This document shows positions 1 through 9,756 of a stretch of 64,000 bases of DNA, piece after piece. The position numbers and the translations under genes were made by a program. Location of the stretch: assembly GCA_030748735.1 (NCBI GenBank), contig JASMLK010000106.1, positions 1 to 64,000 of the forward strand, given 5' to 3'. Numbering within the stretch: position 1 is the first letter of the stretch; each line of letters opens with the position of its first letter. The notes below the pieces were generated by a model, which was not told the origin of the DNA, made no database searches, and worked only from the letters and a program-made list of their open reading frames with translations. This DNA comes from Myxococcota bacterium. Lineage in GTDB: Bacteria > Myxococcota_A > UBA9160 > UBA4427.

Positions 1-2
1 TT

Positions 3-1427
3 GCGCGCCTCTTCCTGCCACTGCGCCGAGCCACCCTCGCCGGCGCCCTCACGATCCCACTCGTCGTCTGGATGTGGCCTCACGCGCATTACTTCAGTTA
101 CAACCAACTCACGATCCTGCTCTGCGTATTCGCACTCCGCTGCGCCTGTGAGATCGAAGTCGGCAAGCGAACACGCGGGGCTCTGCAATTCGGCGCGCTG
201 CTCGGGTTGGCGCTGTGGACGAAGCCGAACCTGCCCATCGCCCTCGGTGCGAGCGTGCTCGCCTATTGGCTCGCAACGTGGATCCACCGCACGAAGGGCC
301 TGCCCGTCGTACGGATGCGCACGTTCTCGGACATCGTGCGCGACGGCCTCGTCGTCGGCGGCGGGATCGCGATCGTGAGCCTGCTCCCGCTTGGCTACCT
401 CGCCGGGACCGGGACCCTCGACGAGATGGTCTCTGGCGCCATCGCAATCACGCAGGTCTACTCCGATTCACCCACCGGCCTGTTTCCTTCACCGTTTCCC
501 GTGCTCGAGCAGATCGACGCCGTCCGCCTCAGCACCGGGCTCGTGCTGCCCGGCATGCTCATCAACGTCTTCTACGGAATCGGGCGCGATCCCTTCTACC
601 ACCACCTGGTCCTGTTCACCGGTGCGGTCGACCTCTTTGCGAGGCTCTTGTACTACCTGCCGGTCGTCATGTACGGCGCAATCGTCGCGTGCATCTCGGC
701 GCGCCCTGAGGAAGAGAGTGAAAACCCCAACGACGCGCTGCGCCGGCGAGACACAGCAGTCCTGGTGACATGCGGCGGCCTCGCACTCTACGCGTCGAAC
801 TTCTCGTTCCCCGCCTTCCACTACATCACACCGACCCTCTTGCCCTTGCCCGCTCTCGCGGTCTATGGATGGGATGCAGTGCGATCGCGCTGGCGGGCAA
901 CGTTCAAGGGGGCCGTTGCTCGCGGGCTCGGGATCGCGAGCATTGCGGTATACCTCGCACTCACGCTCATCGCCGTCGTTTCGTATGTGTCGGTGCCGCG
1001 CCAACCCGTAAAGACAGCGCGAGGCACGATCCACGTCTCCGCACCCACTGCGGTCCTCTGGAACGAGATGCTCGAGACGACGCGCACGCTCATGAAGCCC
1101 GACGACGAGATCCTGGTCGTTCCCTACTTCCCGCTCTTCTACTACATGGGCGACTACGACCACCCCACGCGCCATGCCGCGCTCGGGCCGGGGCTACCGG
1201 GGATGGAGGCCGTGGACGAGATCATCGACCATCTCGATCGCGAACGAGTCGCCTTCGCCCTTCATGTCTACGGCGCCGAGTACCCGGGGCTCGAACGCTT
1301 CGAGAACGCCTACCCAAGGCTCATTCGATACCTCGAAACCCACTACGAACTCGAGCGCCGGTTCGAAGGCACCCAGCGCGACTACGCCGATCTCTTGCGT
1401 CGTAAGTCGACGGAGCAAGCGCAGTGA
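3..1427 (+). CDS. Polytopic membrane protein, glycosyltransferase family 39-like (5' truncated by window edge)
   Basis: Frame 3 stays open to the left edge (ARLFLPLRRATLAGALTIPLVVWMWPHAHYFSYNQ...). Multiple hydrophobic segments. Ends TGA at 1427, overlapping the next GTG. Confidence 0.7.
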   Translation, partial: ARLFLPLRRATLAGALTIPLVVWMWPHAHYFSYNQLTILLCVFALRCACEIEVGKRTRGALQFGALLGLALWTKPNLPIALGASVLAYWLATWIHRTKGLPVVRMRTFSDIVRDGLVVGGGIAIVSLLPLGYLAGTGTLDEMVSGAIAITQVYSDSPTGLFPSPFPVLEQIDAVRLSTGLVLPGMLINVFYGIGRDPFYHHLVLFTGAVDLFARLLYYLPVVMYGAIVACISARPEEESENPNDALRRRDTAVLVTCGGLALYASNFSFPAFHYITPTLLPLPALAVYGWDAVRSRWRATFKGAVARGLGIASIAVYLALTLIAVVSYVSVPRQPVKTARGTIHVSAPTAVLWNEMLETTRTLMKPDDEILVVPYFPLFYYMGDYDHPTRHAALGPGLPGMEAVDEIIDHLDRERVAFALHVYGAEYPGLERFENAYPRLIRYLETHYELERRFEGTQRDYADLLRRKSTEQAQ

Positions 1428-3712
1428 AGAAGCCCTGGCTCGGCGCTTTCGCTGTCTTCGCGGGCGTCCTGGGCGTCGCGTTCTTCGAGATCCTGATCGG
1501 CGCAAAGACGGTGGTCCACGGTGATGCGCTTTCGGTCGCCCTGCCCTTTCAGAAGCTCTTCGTCGACCACGTGAGCACAGGCCACCTACCACTCTGGTCA
1601 TCGCTCGTCTACGGCGGTCATCCCGTCTTCGCCGAAGGCCAGGGGGCATTCGCGCATCCCCTCACCTGGCTCGTCTTCGGACCCGTCGCTTTGTTTGCGC
1701 CCGGCGACACGCAATCGGTTTCTCCCGCGCTCCTCTACGCGCACGGCTTCTTTCACTTCGCCTGTGCGTTGATCGCGGCCATGGGGATGTACGCCTTTGC
1801 ACGGACGTTCGAGTTGCGGCCCGTTTCCGCGGTCTTCGCCGGGCTCGCGCTCGCCGGCTCGCAGGGCTGGTTCTATCTCACCCTCAACGCCACGATCGCC
1901 GGAGCAACCGCCTGGGTGCCCTGGTTCTTCGCGAGCTTCGAACGCTGGAGACGAACTCCCGACCGCGCGCACACCCTCGAACTCGGCCTGGCTGCCGCGC
2001 TGATCGCGTTGGCGGGTTATCCGCAGACGGTTCACGCCGTGGCACTCTTCGCGGCCGCCTACTTCGCGTTGCGCTCCGACGGAGCCTTGTGGCGTTCCCC
2101 TGCCCGGCATCTACTGACCGGGGTAGTGGCGTTGTCCATAGCACTTGCGCTTTCGGCGGTGCAGTGGCTTCCCACCCTCGAACTCGCGGGTGAATCGATC
2201 CGCGCAGAGGGAACCTCACTCGCCTACTCCCACACCTTCGCCGAACAATGGCGGGGCAACCTGTTCAGCGTGGGCGACCGCAATCCACTTTGGCCGGGGC
2301 TCGGGAGTCTGCTGGCGTTTTCGCTCGTGCTGGTTGGTCTTACGAAGGACCGGCGGGTTCTCGCGATCGGGGGTGCCGTCGCGCTGCTCTACATGCTCGG
2401 CATGGGTGAGCACGCCTGGCTGTATCGCGTGGCACACGATTGGCTGCCGGGTCTCGATCGCTTTCGCATCGTGTGGATGTATTCGACGGTCGGCCTGGTC
2501 GGGCTTTCCCTGCTGGCCGGGTTCGGGGTGGATGCGCTCTGCGATCGCACGCAGCTCGACCAGGCAACGAAGCTACGCCTCGGGGTCGTCGCACTGGTCG
2601 CAACGACTTGCGCGTACGTGCTCCATATCGAGCCCGTGTCCGCGATCAATCTGTGGGTCGCGCTGGCCGCGAGCATCGCGATCGTCGCACTGCTCCAGTT
2701 CGACCGTTCGTCCTGGGTCGGGCCCCTGCTCGTCGGGTTGCTCGCGCTCGAGATCGTGATGCTGCGCGTTTCGCTTCAGACCTACGGCGACGCCCGCGCC
2801 GTGCGCGAGCCCCCCTCCACCGTTCGCTTCCTGCTGGATCGCAAGGCCGACGAACTCCGTCACAAGACCATCAATCTGCCCCACACCCACACCGCCATTG
2901 CGTTCGCACCGGCAGACCGCGAGAACATCCCCGACCTGGCCTCTCAGTTCGTGCATTCGTTCGGCGATGGATCGGGGGTGCTGTGGTCGCTCGCTTCGGT
3001 TCGCTCGAACCTCGCGTTGCCGAGCGCGCGCCAGGGGCGGGTCGAGCGCGTGATCGACCGCGAGGCGCGCGGAGAGGGGGCGGCACCGGCCGGGCGTCGC
3101 GTGATCGACGCGCTCGGGCTCCGCTACTTCGTCTTCAATTGGGCCGACAAGGACGAACCGTACCCGCGCGACTTCGAGCGTGTATTCGACGAAGCGAAGT
3201 ACGGCTTCTGGATTCGCGAAAACCCACATGCGCGGTCCGGCGTGCAGTTGATCGGGGCGGAGCAGGTTCGCGTCGCACGGGATGCGGACGAAGTCGAAGC
3301 GCTCTTCTCGAGTGGATCGGGGGGGCGCCTCGTGATCGAAGACCCGAGCGGCGAGCGAAGCGGGGGCGATACGGGTGTCACTGCGCCCGAAGCGGCGACG
3401 CCGGCCGGACGACTCGGGACGATTCGATCGACCGGCAGTTCGCTCCACGTCGAAGTCCGGGCCGATCGCCCCGCGTATCTCTTCGTCGCAGACACGCCCT
3501 ACCCGGGATGGACGGCGCGAATCGACGGTGAACCCGCGCCGCTTCTGGCCGCCAACCTCCTCGGCAAGGCGGTCGCGGTCGAGCCCGGGCTGCACACCGT
3601 GGAACTCGAATTCGAGTCGGCGTCCTTTCGCTTTGGTGCCGTGATTTCGGCGCTGGCCGCCGTCGCGCTATTCGCCGAGTACCTGCGACAGAATCGCTTC
3701 TGGATCTCGTAG
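1424..3712 (+). CDS. YfhO-like polytopic membrane protein
   Basis: 762 aa, GTG start overlapping the upstream stop (GTGA). Many TM segments; C-terminal motif AYLFVADTPYPGWTARIDGEPAPLLAANLLGKAVAVEPGLHTVELEF typical of YfhO-type proteins. Confidence 0.8.
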   Translation: MKKPWLGAFAVFAGVLGVAFFEILIGAKTVVHGDALSVALPFQKLFVDHVSTGHLPLWSSLVYGGHPVFAEGQGAFAHPLTWLVFGPVALFAPGDTQSVSPALLYAHGFFHFACALIAAMGMYAFARTFELRPVSAVFAGLALAGSQGWFYLTLNATIAGATAWVPWFFASFERWRRTPDRAHTLELGLAAALIALAGYPQTVHAVALFAAAYFALRSDGALWRSPARHLLTGVVALSIALALSAVQWLPTLELAGESIRAEGTSLAYSHTFAEQWRGNLFSVGDRNPLWPGLGSLLAFSLVLVGLTKDRRVLAIGGAVALLYMLGMGEHAWLYRVAHDWLPGLDRFRIVWMYSTVGLVGLSLLAGFGVDALCDRTQLDQATKLRLGVVALVATTCAYVLHIEPVSAINLWVALAASIAIVALLQFDRSSWVGPLLVGLLALEIVMLRVSLQTYGDARAVREPPSTVRFLLDRKADELRHKTINLPHTHTAIAFAPADRENIPDLASQFVHSFGDGSGVLWSLASVRSNLALPSARQGRVERVIDREARGEGAAPAGRRVIDALGLRYFVFNWADKDEPYPRDFERVFDEAKYGFWIRENPHARSGVQLIGAEQVRVARDADEVEALFSSGSGGRLVIEDPSGERSGGDTGVTAPEAATPAGRLGTIRSTGSSLHVEVRADRPAYLFVADTPYPGWTARIDGEPAPLLAANLLGKAVAVEPGLHTVELEFESASFRFGAVISALAAVALFAEYLRQNRFWIS

Positions 3713-5074
3713 ACCGGTTTCGTCCTGCAGGTCTCGGCAACGCGCCAGGATGCGACCGAACTCTTTCGAGGGTTCCAGTCCACGCGCGATCAGGTGCCGA
3801 CCGAGCACCACGTCCGCGGGCGCAACGCTTGCGACTTCGAGCCGAGCGGCTTGCTCGAGGAAGTGGTCCCCTCCCGGAAAACGCCCCGCCGCCGCCTCTT
3901 CGGTCGTTCGCCCGAAGTGATCGGCCCGCGCAACCGCTTCGAGCACGGTAAGCGGAAGCCCCACGGCAGCGTGCTTGCGTGCAAGACGTCGATACGCCCG
4001 GGGCGCCGACTGCTGCTCGAAGAAGAGCGCCGGCGCGAGATGGTCCTCCACCAGTACGGCGACCTGGGCCGACAACTCGTTCGAGGCACACATGCGCGCG
4101 AGGAACGCTCGCGCCGGTTCGGCGCCCGCCCGGTCGTGGCCGAGGGAACGCAGCCGACCATCGATCTCTTCGCTCGTCGCGGGCTTGCCGAAGTCGTGGC
4201 AGAGCACACCGAACATCATCGCCAACGCGTGCTCGCCCGTGCGTTCCCGCCACGCGACGGCGCGGTCGAGCGCCATCAGGGTATGAACGTAGACGTCGCC
4301 CTCGGGATGCCACGTGGGGTCCTGGGGGACGTCGATCAGCGCAGCGATCTCGGGAAACTGCGAAAGCAAGCCGCTCACCCGCAAGAACTCGAAGCCGAGC
4401 GAAGGCGTTCGCCCTTTGAGCAACAGCTTTCGGAACTCCTCGAGGATGCGCTCGCCCGCTAGTTCGGCGAGGTCGAAGCCGCCGCAGATCGAAACGAGCT
4501 GGTCGTCGACCTCGTAGTCGAAGCGCGCCGCGAACTGCGCGACGCGCAACGCTCGCAGGGGGTCTTCGCCAAAGGTCTCGGCGTCGGTCGCCCGCAGGAG
4601 ACCCGCTTCGAGATCCGCGCGTCCACCGTGGGGATCGAGCAGCTCGCCCGTGGCGAGATCGATCCCCATGCTGTTGATCGACACATCTCGGCGTCGCGAT
4701 GCCTCGGCGTAATCGAGACCAGGGTCGCATTCGATTTCGAAGCCCCGATGACCCGGAGCCACCTTGCTGTCGCGGCGCGGTAGCGAGAAGTCCACATCGA
4801 GCCCCCGCACCCGCCACACCCCGAACGCCCGGCCAATGGTCAGCACCGCGCCGAATTCTTCGAGTAGACGCTCTAGTCGTTCGGGAATGAGGCCATACAC
4901 CTCGATGTCGAGATCCTTCACGGCTTCGCCGCGAAGCCCGTCGCGAACGGCACCGCCAACCAACACGGCCCGGCCCGCGGCCGCGCGAATGCGATCGGCG
5001 ATCGTGCGCACGCGCCGTCCCGTCGCGTTCGACTCGAGTGCGTCCAGGATGTCGCTCGGCCGGGGCATTTCCAT
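3668..5074 (-). CDS. tRNA nucleotidyltransferase / CCA-adding enzyme family with HD-like domain
   Basis: VLVGGAVRDGLRGEAVKDLDIEVYG (G-G-x-VRD and DxD nucleotidyltransferase motifs); downstream HD-type LCHDFGKPAT. The ORF opens at 5095; start MEMPRPSD at 5074 preferred. Confidence 0.88.
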   Translation of the reverse strand: MEMPRPSDILDALESNATGRRVRTIADRIRAAAGRAVLVGGAVRDGLRGEAVKDLDIEVYGLIPERLERLLEEFGAVLTIGRAFGVWRVRGLDVDFSLPRRDSKVAPGHRGFEIECDPGLDYAEASRRRDVSINSMGIDLATGELLDPHGGRADLEAGLLRATDAETFGEDPLRALRVAQFAARFDYEVDDQLVSICGGFDLAELAGERILEEFRKLLLKGRTPSLGFEFLRVSGLLSQFPEIAALIDVPQDPTWHPEGDVYVHTLMALDRAVAWRERTGEHALAMMFGVLCHDFGKPATSEEIDGRLRSLGHDRAGAEPARAFLARMCASNELSAQVAVLVEDHLAPALFFEQQSAPRAYRRLARKHAAVGLPLTVLEAVARADHFGRTTEEAAAGRFPGGDHFLEQAARLEVASVAPADVVLGRHLIARGLEPSKEFGRILARCRDLQDETGLRDPEAILSQVLGE

Positions 5075-5098
5075 GACCTGGATTCTATAGTGCACTTG

Positions 5099-5920
5099 AT
5101 GAAGATGAAGACGACATTGCCTGGTACCCGGACCTGGGCCTGCTGGTCGATCGCCCTGGCGTTATTCGCGGTGGGCTGCGCAACGCCCGCTCCGCGCGTC
5201 GCGCTGGTCGTCGGTCACGCGCACTACGAGCACACGAGCCCGCTCGCGAGCCCCACCGCCGACGCCCATGCCGTTGCCAACAAACTTCGCGAGCTCGGCT
5301 GGGAGGTCACCGCAGCCGTCGACCTCCCGCGACAAGCGCTCGAAGAACACGCCGCGGCCTTCGAGAGGGCCGCAACGGACGCAGCGCAGGTGCTCTTCTT
5401 CTACGCCGGTCACAGCATGGAGATCGGCGGAGAGAACTACATCGTCCCCGTCGGGTTCGACCCCTACAAAGCCGAGATCGATCGCGACCTGGTTTCGCTG
5501 CGCGAGACCGTCGGGCGCTTCAAGCACGAAGGAAGGCAGCTCGCGGTCCTGGTCGACGCGAGTCGCGACAACCCACTCGCGTACGAATACCAACGCGCGA
5601 TTCGAGGTCGCAGCAGCGGGCCTGCTTCACACGAAGTCGGCACGGGCCTGGCCGAGCTTCCCGCCCAGGCCGGCACCTTCGTCGCGTACGCCACGGCGCC
5701 CGGTCACGTGACCCTCGACGGGCGGGGAAAACACAGCGTGTTCACCCGTGCGCTGCTCGAACACATGGACTTCCGCGACCAGGACGTCGCGACCGTCCTC
5801 GTGCTCGTGCGGGACCAGGTCGTGAAGGACACCGGCGGGACCCAGGTGCCCTGGTATCACTCTTCGCTGACCGAACCGTTTTCGATCAATCCCGCCCCCG
5901 AAGACGCAGCCGCCCCCTGA
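5099..5920 (+). CDS. Caspase-fold (peptidase C14-like) lipoprotein with catalytic Cys replaced by Ser
   Basis: ALFAVGCATP lipobox; VALVVGHAHYE, VLFFYAGHSMEIGGENYIVP (His motif), LVDASRDNP (canonical DACR/DACRxNP), GTFVAYATAPGHVTLDG, QVPWYHSSLTEPF. Confidence 0.85.
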   Translation: MKMKTTLPGTRTWACWSIALALFAVGCATPAPRVALVVGHAHYEHTSPLASPTADAHAVANKLRELGWEVTAAVDLPRQALEEHAAAFERAATDAAQVLFFYAGHSMEIGGENYIVPVGFDPYKAEIDRDLVSLRETVGRFKHEGRQLAVLVDASRDNPLAYEYQRAIRGRSSGPASHEVGTGLAELPAQAGTFVAYATAPGHVTLDGRGKHSVFTRALLEHMDFRDQDVATVLVLVRDQVVKDTGGTQVPWYHSSLTEPFSINPAPEDAAAP

Positions 5921-6116
5921 TCGAGTCGTCGATTCGACCGGGGAACCAGCCGCGCTGCGAGTCGGGGATCAGGCGCACAGCGACTACTGGAAGAACTTCT
6001 CGCACGAACACCCACAGCAGCAACTGCACGACGCCATCGACACGATGCTGGGCAAGCACTGAGCGCGAGAGCAGTCTCCCGGTCGGAAGCACTCGACAGC
6101 CGCGCGTGACGCCGCG

Positions 6117-6752
6117 ATGCTCTCGCCCATGAGTAATCACCGATCGTTTCGCACCGCACGCCGCGCCGTGCTTCCCATGCTCGTTCTGCTTGCGTCGTCC
6201 TTCGTAGTGACGGGCTGCGGGATCCAATCGATTCCCCAGGCCGTGAACGCGCTCGACGCCGCCGCGGCCGAAGTCACCAATCAGTACAAGCGCCGCGCAG
6301 ACCTGATCCCGAACCTCGTATCCACCGTGAAGGGTTACGCCTCCCACGAGCAGGAAACGCTCACCGCCGTGACCGAGGCACGCGCCAAGGCGACTGCCAT
6401 GCGCATCGATCCCTCCAATGCGAGCTCCGAACAGATCCAGCAGTTCCAGGCGGCACAGGGCGGCCTGTCGCAGGCCCTCGGTCGCTTGATGGTCGTGGCC
6501 GAGCGCTATCCCGACCTCAAGGCCGATCGCAACTTCCGCGAACTGCAGGCCCAGCTCGAGGGCACCGAAAACCGCATCACGGTGGCGCGGCAGCGTCACA
6601 TCGAAGCGATCCGTCAGTTCAACGACCTGGTCACGGTTCCGCCGACGAGCTTTACCAACAGCCTGTTCTACCACCATGACAAGCGGCCGCAGTGGAGTCT
6701 CGACCCTGCGGAACAGAAGGCCGTGGAGCAGGCACCCGAGGTCACGTTCTAG
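6117..6752 (+). CDS. lemA: LemA family protein
   Basis: NQYKRRADLIPNLVSTVKGYASHEQETLTAVTEARAKA, RYPDLKADRNFRELQAQLEGTENRITVARQRH: classic LemA. Confidence 0.95.
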   Translation: MLSPMSNHRSFRTARRAVLPMLVLLASSFVVTGCGIQSIPQAVNALDAAAAEVTNQYKRRADLIPNLVSTVKGYASHEQETLTAVTEARAKATAMRIDPSNASSEQIQQFQAAQGGLSQALGRLMVVAERYPDLKADRNFRELQAQLEGTENRITVARQRHIEAIRQFNDLVTVPPTSFTNSLFYHHDKRPQWSLDPAEQKAVEQAPEVTF

Positions 6753-7544
6753 GTGGCTCTGCGCGGGCGGCTCGTCTGCCTCGCCTCTGGCCTCGCGATC
6801 GGACTCGCGATCTTCGCCGCCGACCTCGCGGTCGCGGAGTTTCGCGTCCCGTCCCTGCGTGGTGCGGTGGTCGACGACGCGGGGATGTTGTCGAAGAGCG
6901 CGCGCACGAAGATCGAAGCGGCGCTTCACGCCCTGGCGCAGCGGGGCAAGACGCAGCTGGCCGTCCTGACGATGCCGAGCCTCGAAGGGCTGACGATCGA
7001 GCAGGCTTCGATTCGCGTCACCGACCAGTGGCAGCTCGGCGACGAGAAGCGCGACGACGGCGTGTTGCTCATGATCGCGCGCGATGAACGGCGCATTCGA
7101 ATCGAGGTGGGACAGGGACTCGAGGGCGCGCTCACCGACGCCTGGACGAAGCGCATCATCGACGAAGCGATGACGCCGTTGTTTCGCGCGGGAGATGTCG
7201 ATGGTGGCGTCATGGTCGGCGTCTTCGAGATCGCGAAACGCACCAACCCGGATGTCGATCTGCGGGCGCAGCTCGAAGGCGCATCCAGAAGATCGTCACG
7301 CCGGGAGCGCTCGCGCAGCACGGGCAGCGGTTCCAGCTCGTTCCCGATCCTTTTGTTCATCCTGATCGCGTTCGCGCGCGCGGGCATCTTCGGCGGCTAC
7401 CGGCGACGGGGCCGCTACCTCTGGGGGGCGCCCATGATCGGAGGCGGTATGGGGGGCAGCCGCGGCGGCTTCTCGGGAGGCTTCGGCGGATTCTCGGGCG
7501 GAGGCGGTGGCTTTTCCGGCGGTGGCGCTTCGGGGGGATGGTGA
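6753..7544 (+). CDS. TPM domain protein (YgcG family), Gly/Ser-rich C-terminus
   Basis: GTG start directly after the lemA stop. VVDDAGMLSKSARTKIEAALHAL...QLAVLTMPSLEG...DDGVLLMIARDERRIRIEVGQGLEGALTD; tail GGFSGGGGGFSGGGASGGW. Confidence 0.93.
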   Translation: MALRGRLVCLASGLAIGLAIFAADLAVAEFRVPSLRGAVVDDAGMLSKSARTKIEAALHALAQRGKTQLAVLTMPSLEGLTIEQASIRVTDQWQLGDEKRDDGVLLMIARDERRIRIEVGQGLEGALTDAWTKRIIDEAMTPLFRAGDVDGGVMVGVFEIAKRTNPDVDLRAQLEGASRRSSRRERSRSTGSGSSSFPILLFILIAFARAGIFGGYRRRGRYLWGAPMIGGGMGGSRGGFSGGFGGFSGGGGGFSGGGASGGW

Positions 7545-8200
7545 TGACCGCGCTTCCCAAATGGGCCGAACGCTGCCTCGGAAACAAGGGACACGATCGC
7601 GTCGAAGCGGCCATCGCCGCGGCCGAAGCGCGAACTTCGGGGGAGATCATTCCGCTACTGGTCCGCCGATCCTCGACGGTCGGGCACGTCCCCCTGCTCG
7701 CCACCGCGCTGCTTCTCGTGATTGCGATCAGCCTCGACTTCGACGCCGCGGTGGCGGGATGGATCGGGAACGACATGGCCGGCGTGGTCGCCGTCTGGCT
7801 GGCGTGTGCGATCGCGGGTTGGTTCGCTTCCCAACTCGACATCGTCGACCGATTGCTGACGCCGCAGGGTGACCAGGCCCTGCAGGTCGACCTACGCGCG
7901 GAGTTGGAGTTTTACGAACTCGGGGTCGGCCGCACGAGCGAAAGCACCGGCGTCCTGCTCATGATCTCGCTGCTCGAACATCGCGCCGTCGTGCTGGCAG
8001 ACCAGGGCATCTCGGAACGACTCCCCGCCGAAACCTGGCAAGAGGTCGTCGGCCTGATGATCGCCGGTGTGAAGCGCGGAGACGCAGCGGGAGGCCTGTG
8101 TGCGGCGATCGAACGTTGCGGCGATCTGCTCGAAGCCCACTTCCCGATCGCTCCCGGCGACGAGAACGAGCTGCGCGATCACTTGATCGTCAAGGATTGA
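7538..8200 (+). CDS. TPM domain membrane protein (second copy)
   Basis: TSGEIIPLLVRRSS, two TM segments, ESTGVLLMISLLEHRAVVLADQGISERLP. Overlaps the upstream gene by 7 nt. Confidence 0.88.
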   Translation: MVMTALPKWAERCLGNKGHDRVEAAIAAAEARTSGEIIPLLVRRSSTVGHVPLLATALLLVIAISLDFDAAVAGWIGNDMAGVVAVWLACAIAGWFASQLDIVDRLLTPQGDQALQVDLRAELEFYELGVGRTSESTGVLLMISLLEHRAVVLADQGISERLPAETWQEVVGLMIAGVKRGDAAGGLCAAIERCGDLLEAHFPIAPGDENELRDHLIVKD

Positions 8201-8206
8201 CCGGGC

Positions 8207-9739
8207 GTGTCCTCCGAGCCGTCGGCGGCGCCAGGCATGAACCCTTCGTCGCGCGTGGCCGCGACCGGTGCAGCGATCTACTGGGGCTTCGTGTTTGCGC
8301 TGGTGGTGGGTGTGTTCGTGGCCCCCGCGTTTCCGAGCCAGGACGGCCCGATCCACCTCTACAACTTCGGCTTGATCGAAAGCCTGACTTCTGTCGATGC
8401 GGAACGCGGCGAAGTCTTCCGCTTCGACATCACTTCCCCGACCAACCTCGGCTTGCCCCTGTTCGGCAGCCTGCTCATGCGCGGTCTTCCGGGTTGGCTG
8501 GTCGAACGTCTGCTCGTTGCGCTTCACGTACTGGCGCTTGCGTGGTTCTGCGTCGCATGGCGACGCGCCCAGGGTCGCGAGCCCTTTCCGGCGGCCTATG
8601 CGGGGCTTGCGTTCTGTCTTCCCTGGTCGCTCTTCATGGGGTTCTACAGCTTCCAGTTGGCGAGTGATCTCGCGCTCGTCGCACTCGTGTGGGGGTGGCG
8701 TTGGCGTGGGCGGCCGCTTTCGTTTCTCGCGCCGGTGATGGGGATCGCGGGTGCCGCTGTGTTGTTCGTGCACGCCGTGCCCGCCGCCCTGCTCGCGGTC
8801 TTGCTCGCGGTGATGCTCGCGATTGGAAACGGCGCCGATGCCGACCAGCGCATCCCCCTGCATTTCGGTCGAGCCATCGTGGTTGCGCTGCCCATCGCAT
8901 TGATCGTCTTGTGGGCGATTTCGGGGACGAGAGCGGAGACGGGTGGGGAGTGGCGTTGGCAGAGCGCTTCGTACGTGCTCGTCTATCTCGCGACCTTCGG
9001 AACCTTCGTCTACGAAGGCCAGCTTCTCCCCGCACTCGTCGTCTGTGGCGTCTTCGTGTCCTTGTGCGTTACGGGGCGGTCCGCTCGCGAACCGGCGGGT
9101 GAGCCTTCACGAACGCACTTCGTGTGGTGCGCGGCAGCGGTCCTGGCGGTGCTTCACCTCGTGCTGCCCGACGTTGTCGGCGGTGGTGGCTACCTGACCG
9201 GGCGCTTCGCCTGGTGGATTCCGCTCCTGCTCCTTCCCGCCATCGAGTGCAACGAGGGTCGGTTGCTCGGCGTGGAGAAAAGGCTCCTTCCCCCGGCGCT
9301 CGCCGTGTTGGGACTCGGCGCGACGATCTTGCTCGCGGCCCCCAGTGCGATGCGGGTCGCCGAAGTGCAGACCGCAGCAGCGGCGAATCCGGTGGAGGGG
9401 AGCGTTTCGGCGGCGATCTTCGACCGCGATCCACGAAGCACTGCGAACCTCGAACCCCTGCGGCACGTGGTCGCGTGGTTTGCGATGGAGCGCGGCATCG
9501 TGACGACGAACTACCAGGCGCGCGAACGCTTCTTCCCCATTCGGCTTACCACCCAGGCCACGCGCAGCCTCCCCGACATCGACATCAACGCCGCGTGGGA
9601 AACCGACTGGGCGAAGCTTCCCCTCGACGCCCTCCTCGCGATCGACGCCAACGAAGCCGATCGAAGTCGACTCGCGCGCAGTTTCGATTCCGTATGGCTC
9701 GACTCGCGGAAGCGCGTAGAGTTATGGCGTCGCAAGTAG
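8207..9739 (+). CDS. Polytopic membrane protein, hypothetical (glycosyltransferase-like)
   Basis: 510 aa, GTG start 7 nt after the previous stop. FPSQDGPIHLYNFGLIESL plus about 10 hydrophobic segments. Confidence 0.7.
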   Translation: MSSEPSAAPGMNPSSRVAATGAAIYWGFVFALVVGVFVAPAFPSQDGPIHLYNFGLIESLTSVDAERGEVFRFDITSPTNLGLPLFGSLLMRGLPGWLVERLLVALHVLALAWFCVAWRRAQGREPFPAAYAGLAFCLPWSLFMGFYSFQLASDLALVALVWGWRWRGRPLSFLAPVMGIAGAAVLFVHAVPAALLAVLLAVMLAIGNGADADQRIPLHFGRAIVVALPIALIVLWAISGTRAETGGEWRWQSASYVLVYLATFGTFVYEGQLLPALVVCGVFVSLCVTGRSAREPAGEPSRTHFVWCAAAVLAVLHLVLPDVVGGGGYLTGRFAWWIPLLLLPAIECNEGRLLGVEKRLLPPALAVLGLGATILLAAPSAMRVAEVQTAAAANPVEGSVSAAIFDRDPRSTANLEPLRHVVAWFAMERGIVTTNYQARERFFPIRLTTQATRSLPDIDINAAWETDWAKLPLDALLAIDANEADRSRLARSFDSVWLDSRKRVELWRRK

Positions 9740-9756
9740 GAGTGCCAGGTCGCCAG

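Noticed and set aside
7440-7545. Gly-rich GGNGGN DNA repeat as a separate repeat element
   Set aside because: Normal Gly/Ser-rich tail of YgcG-type TPM proteins.
9124-9756. N-terminal 211-aa extension of the sulfatase-like ORF
   Set aside because: Overlaps the upstream membrane-protein gene in another frame and is Arg-rich shadow sequence. The lipoprotein signal begins after 9757.
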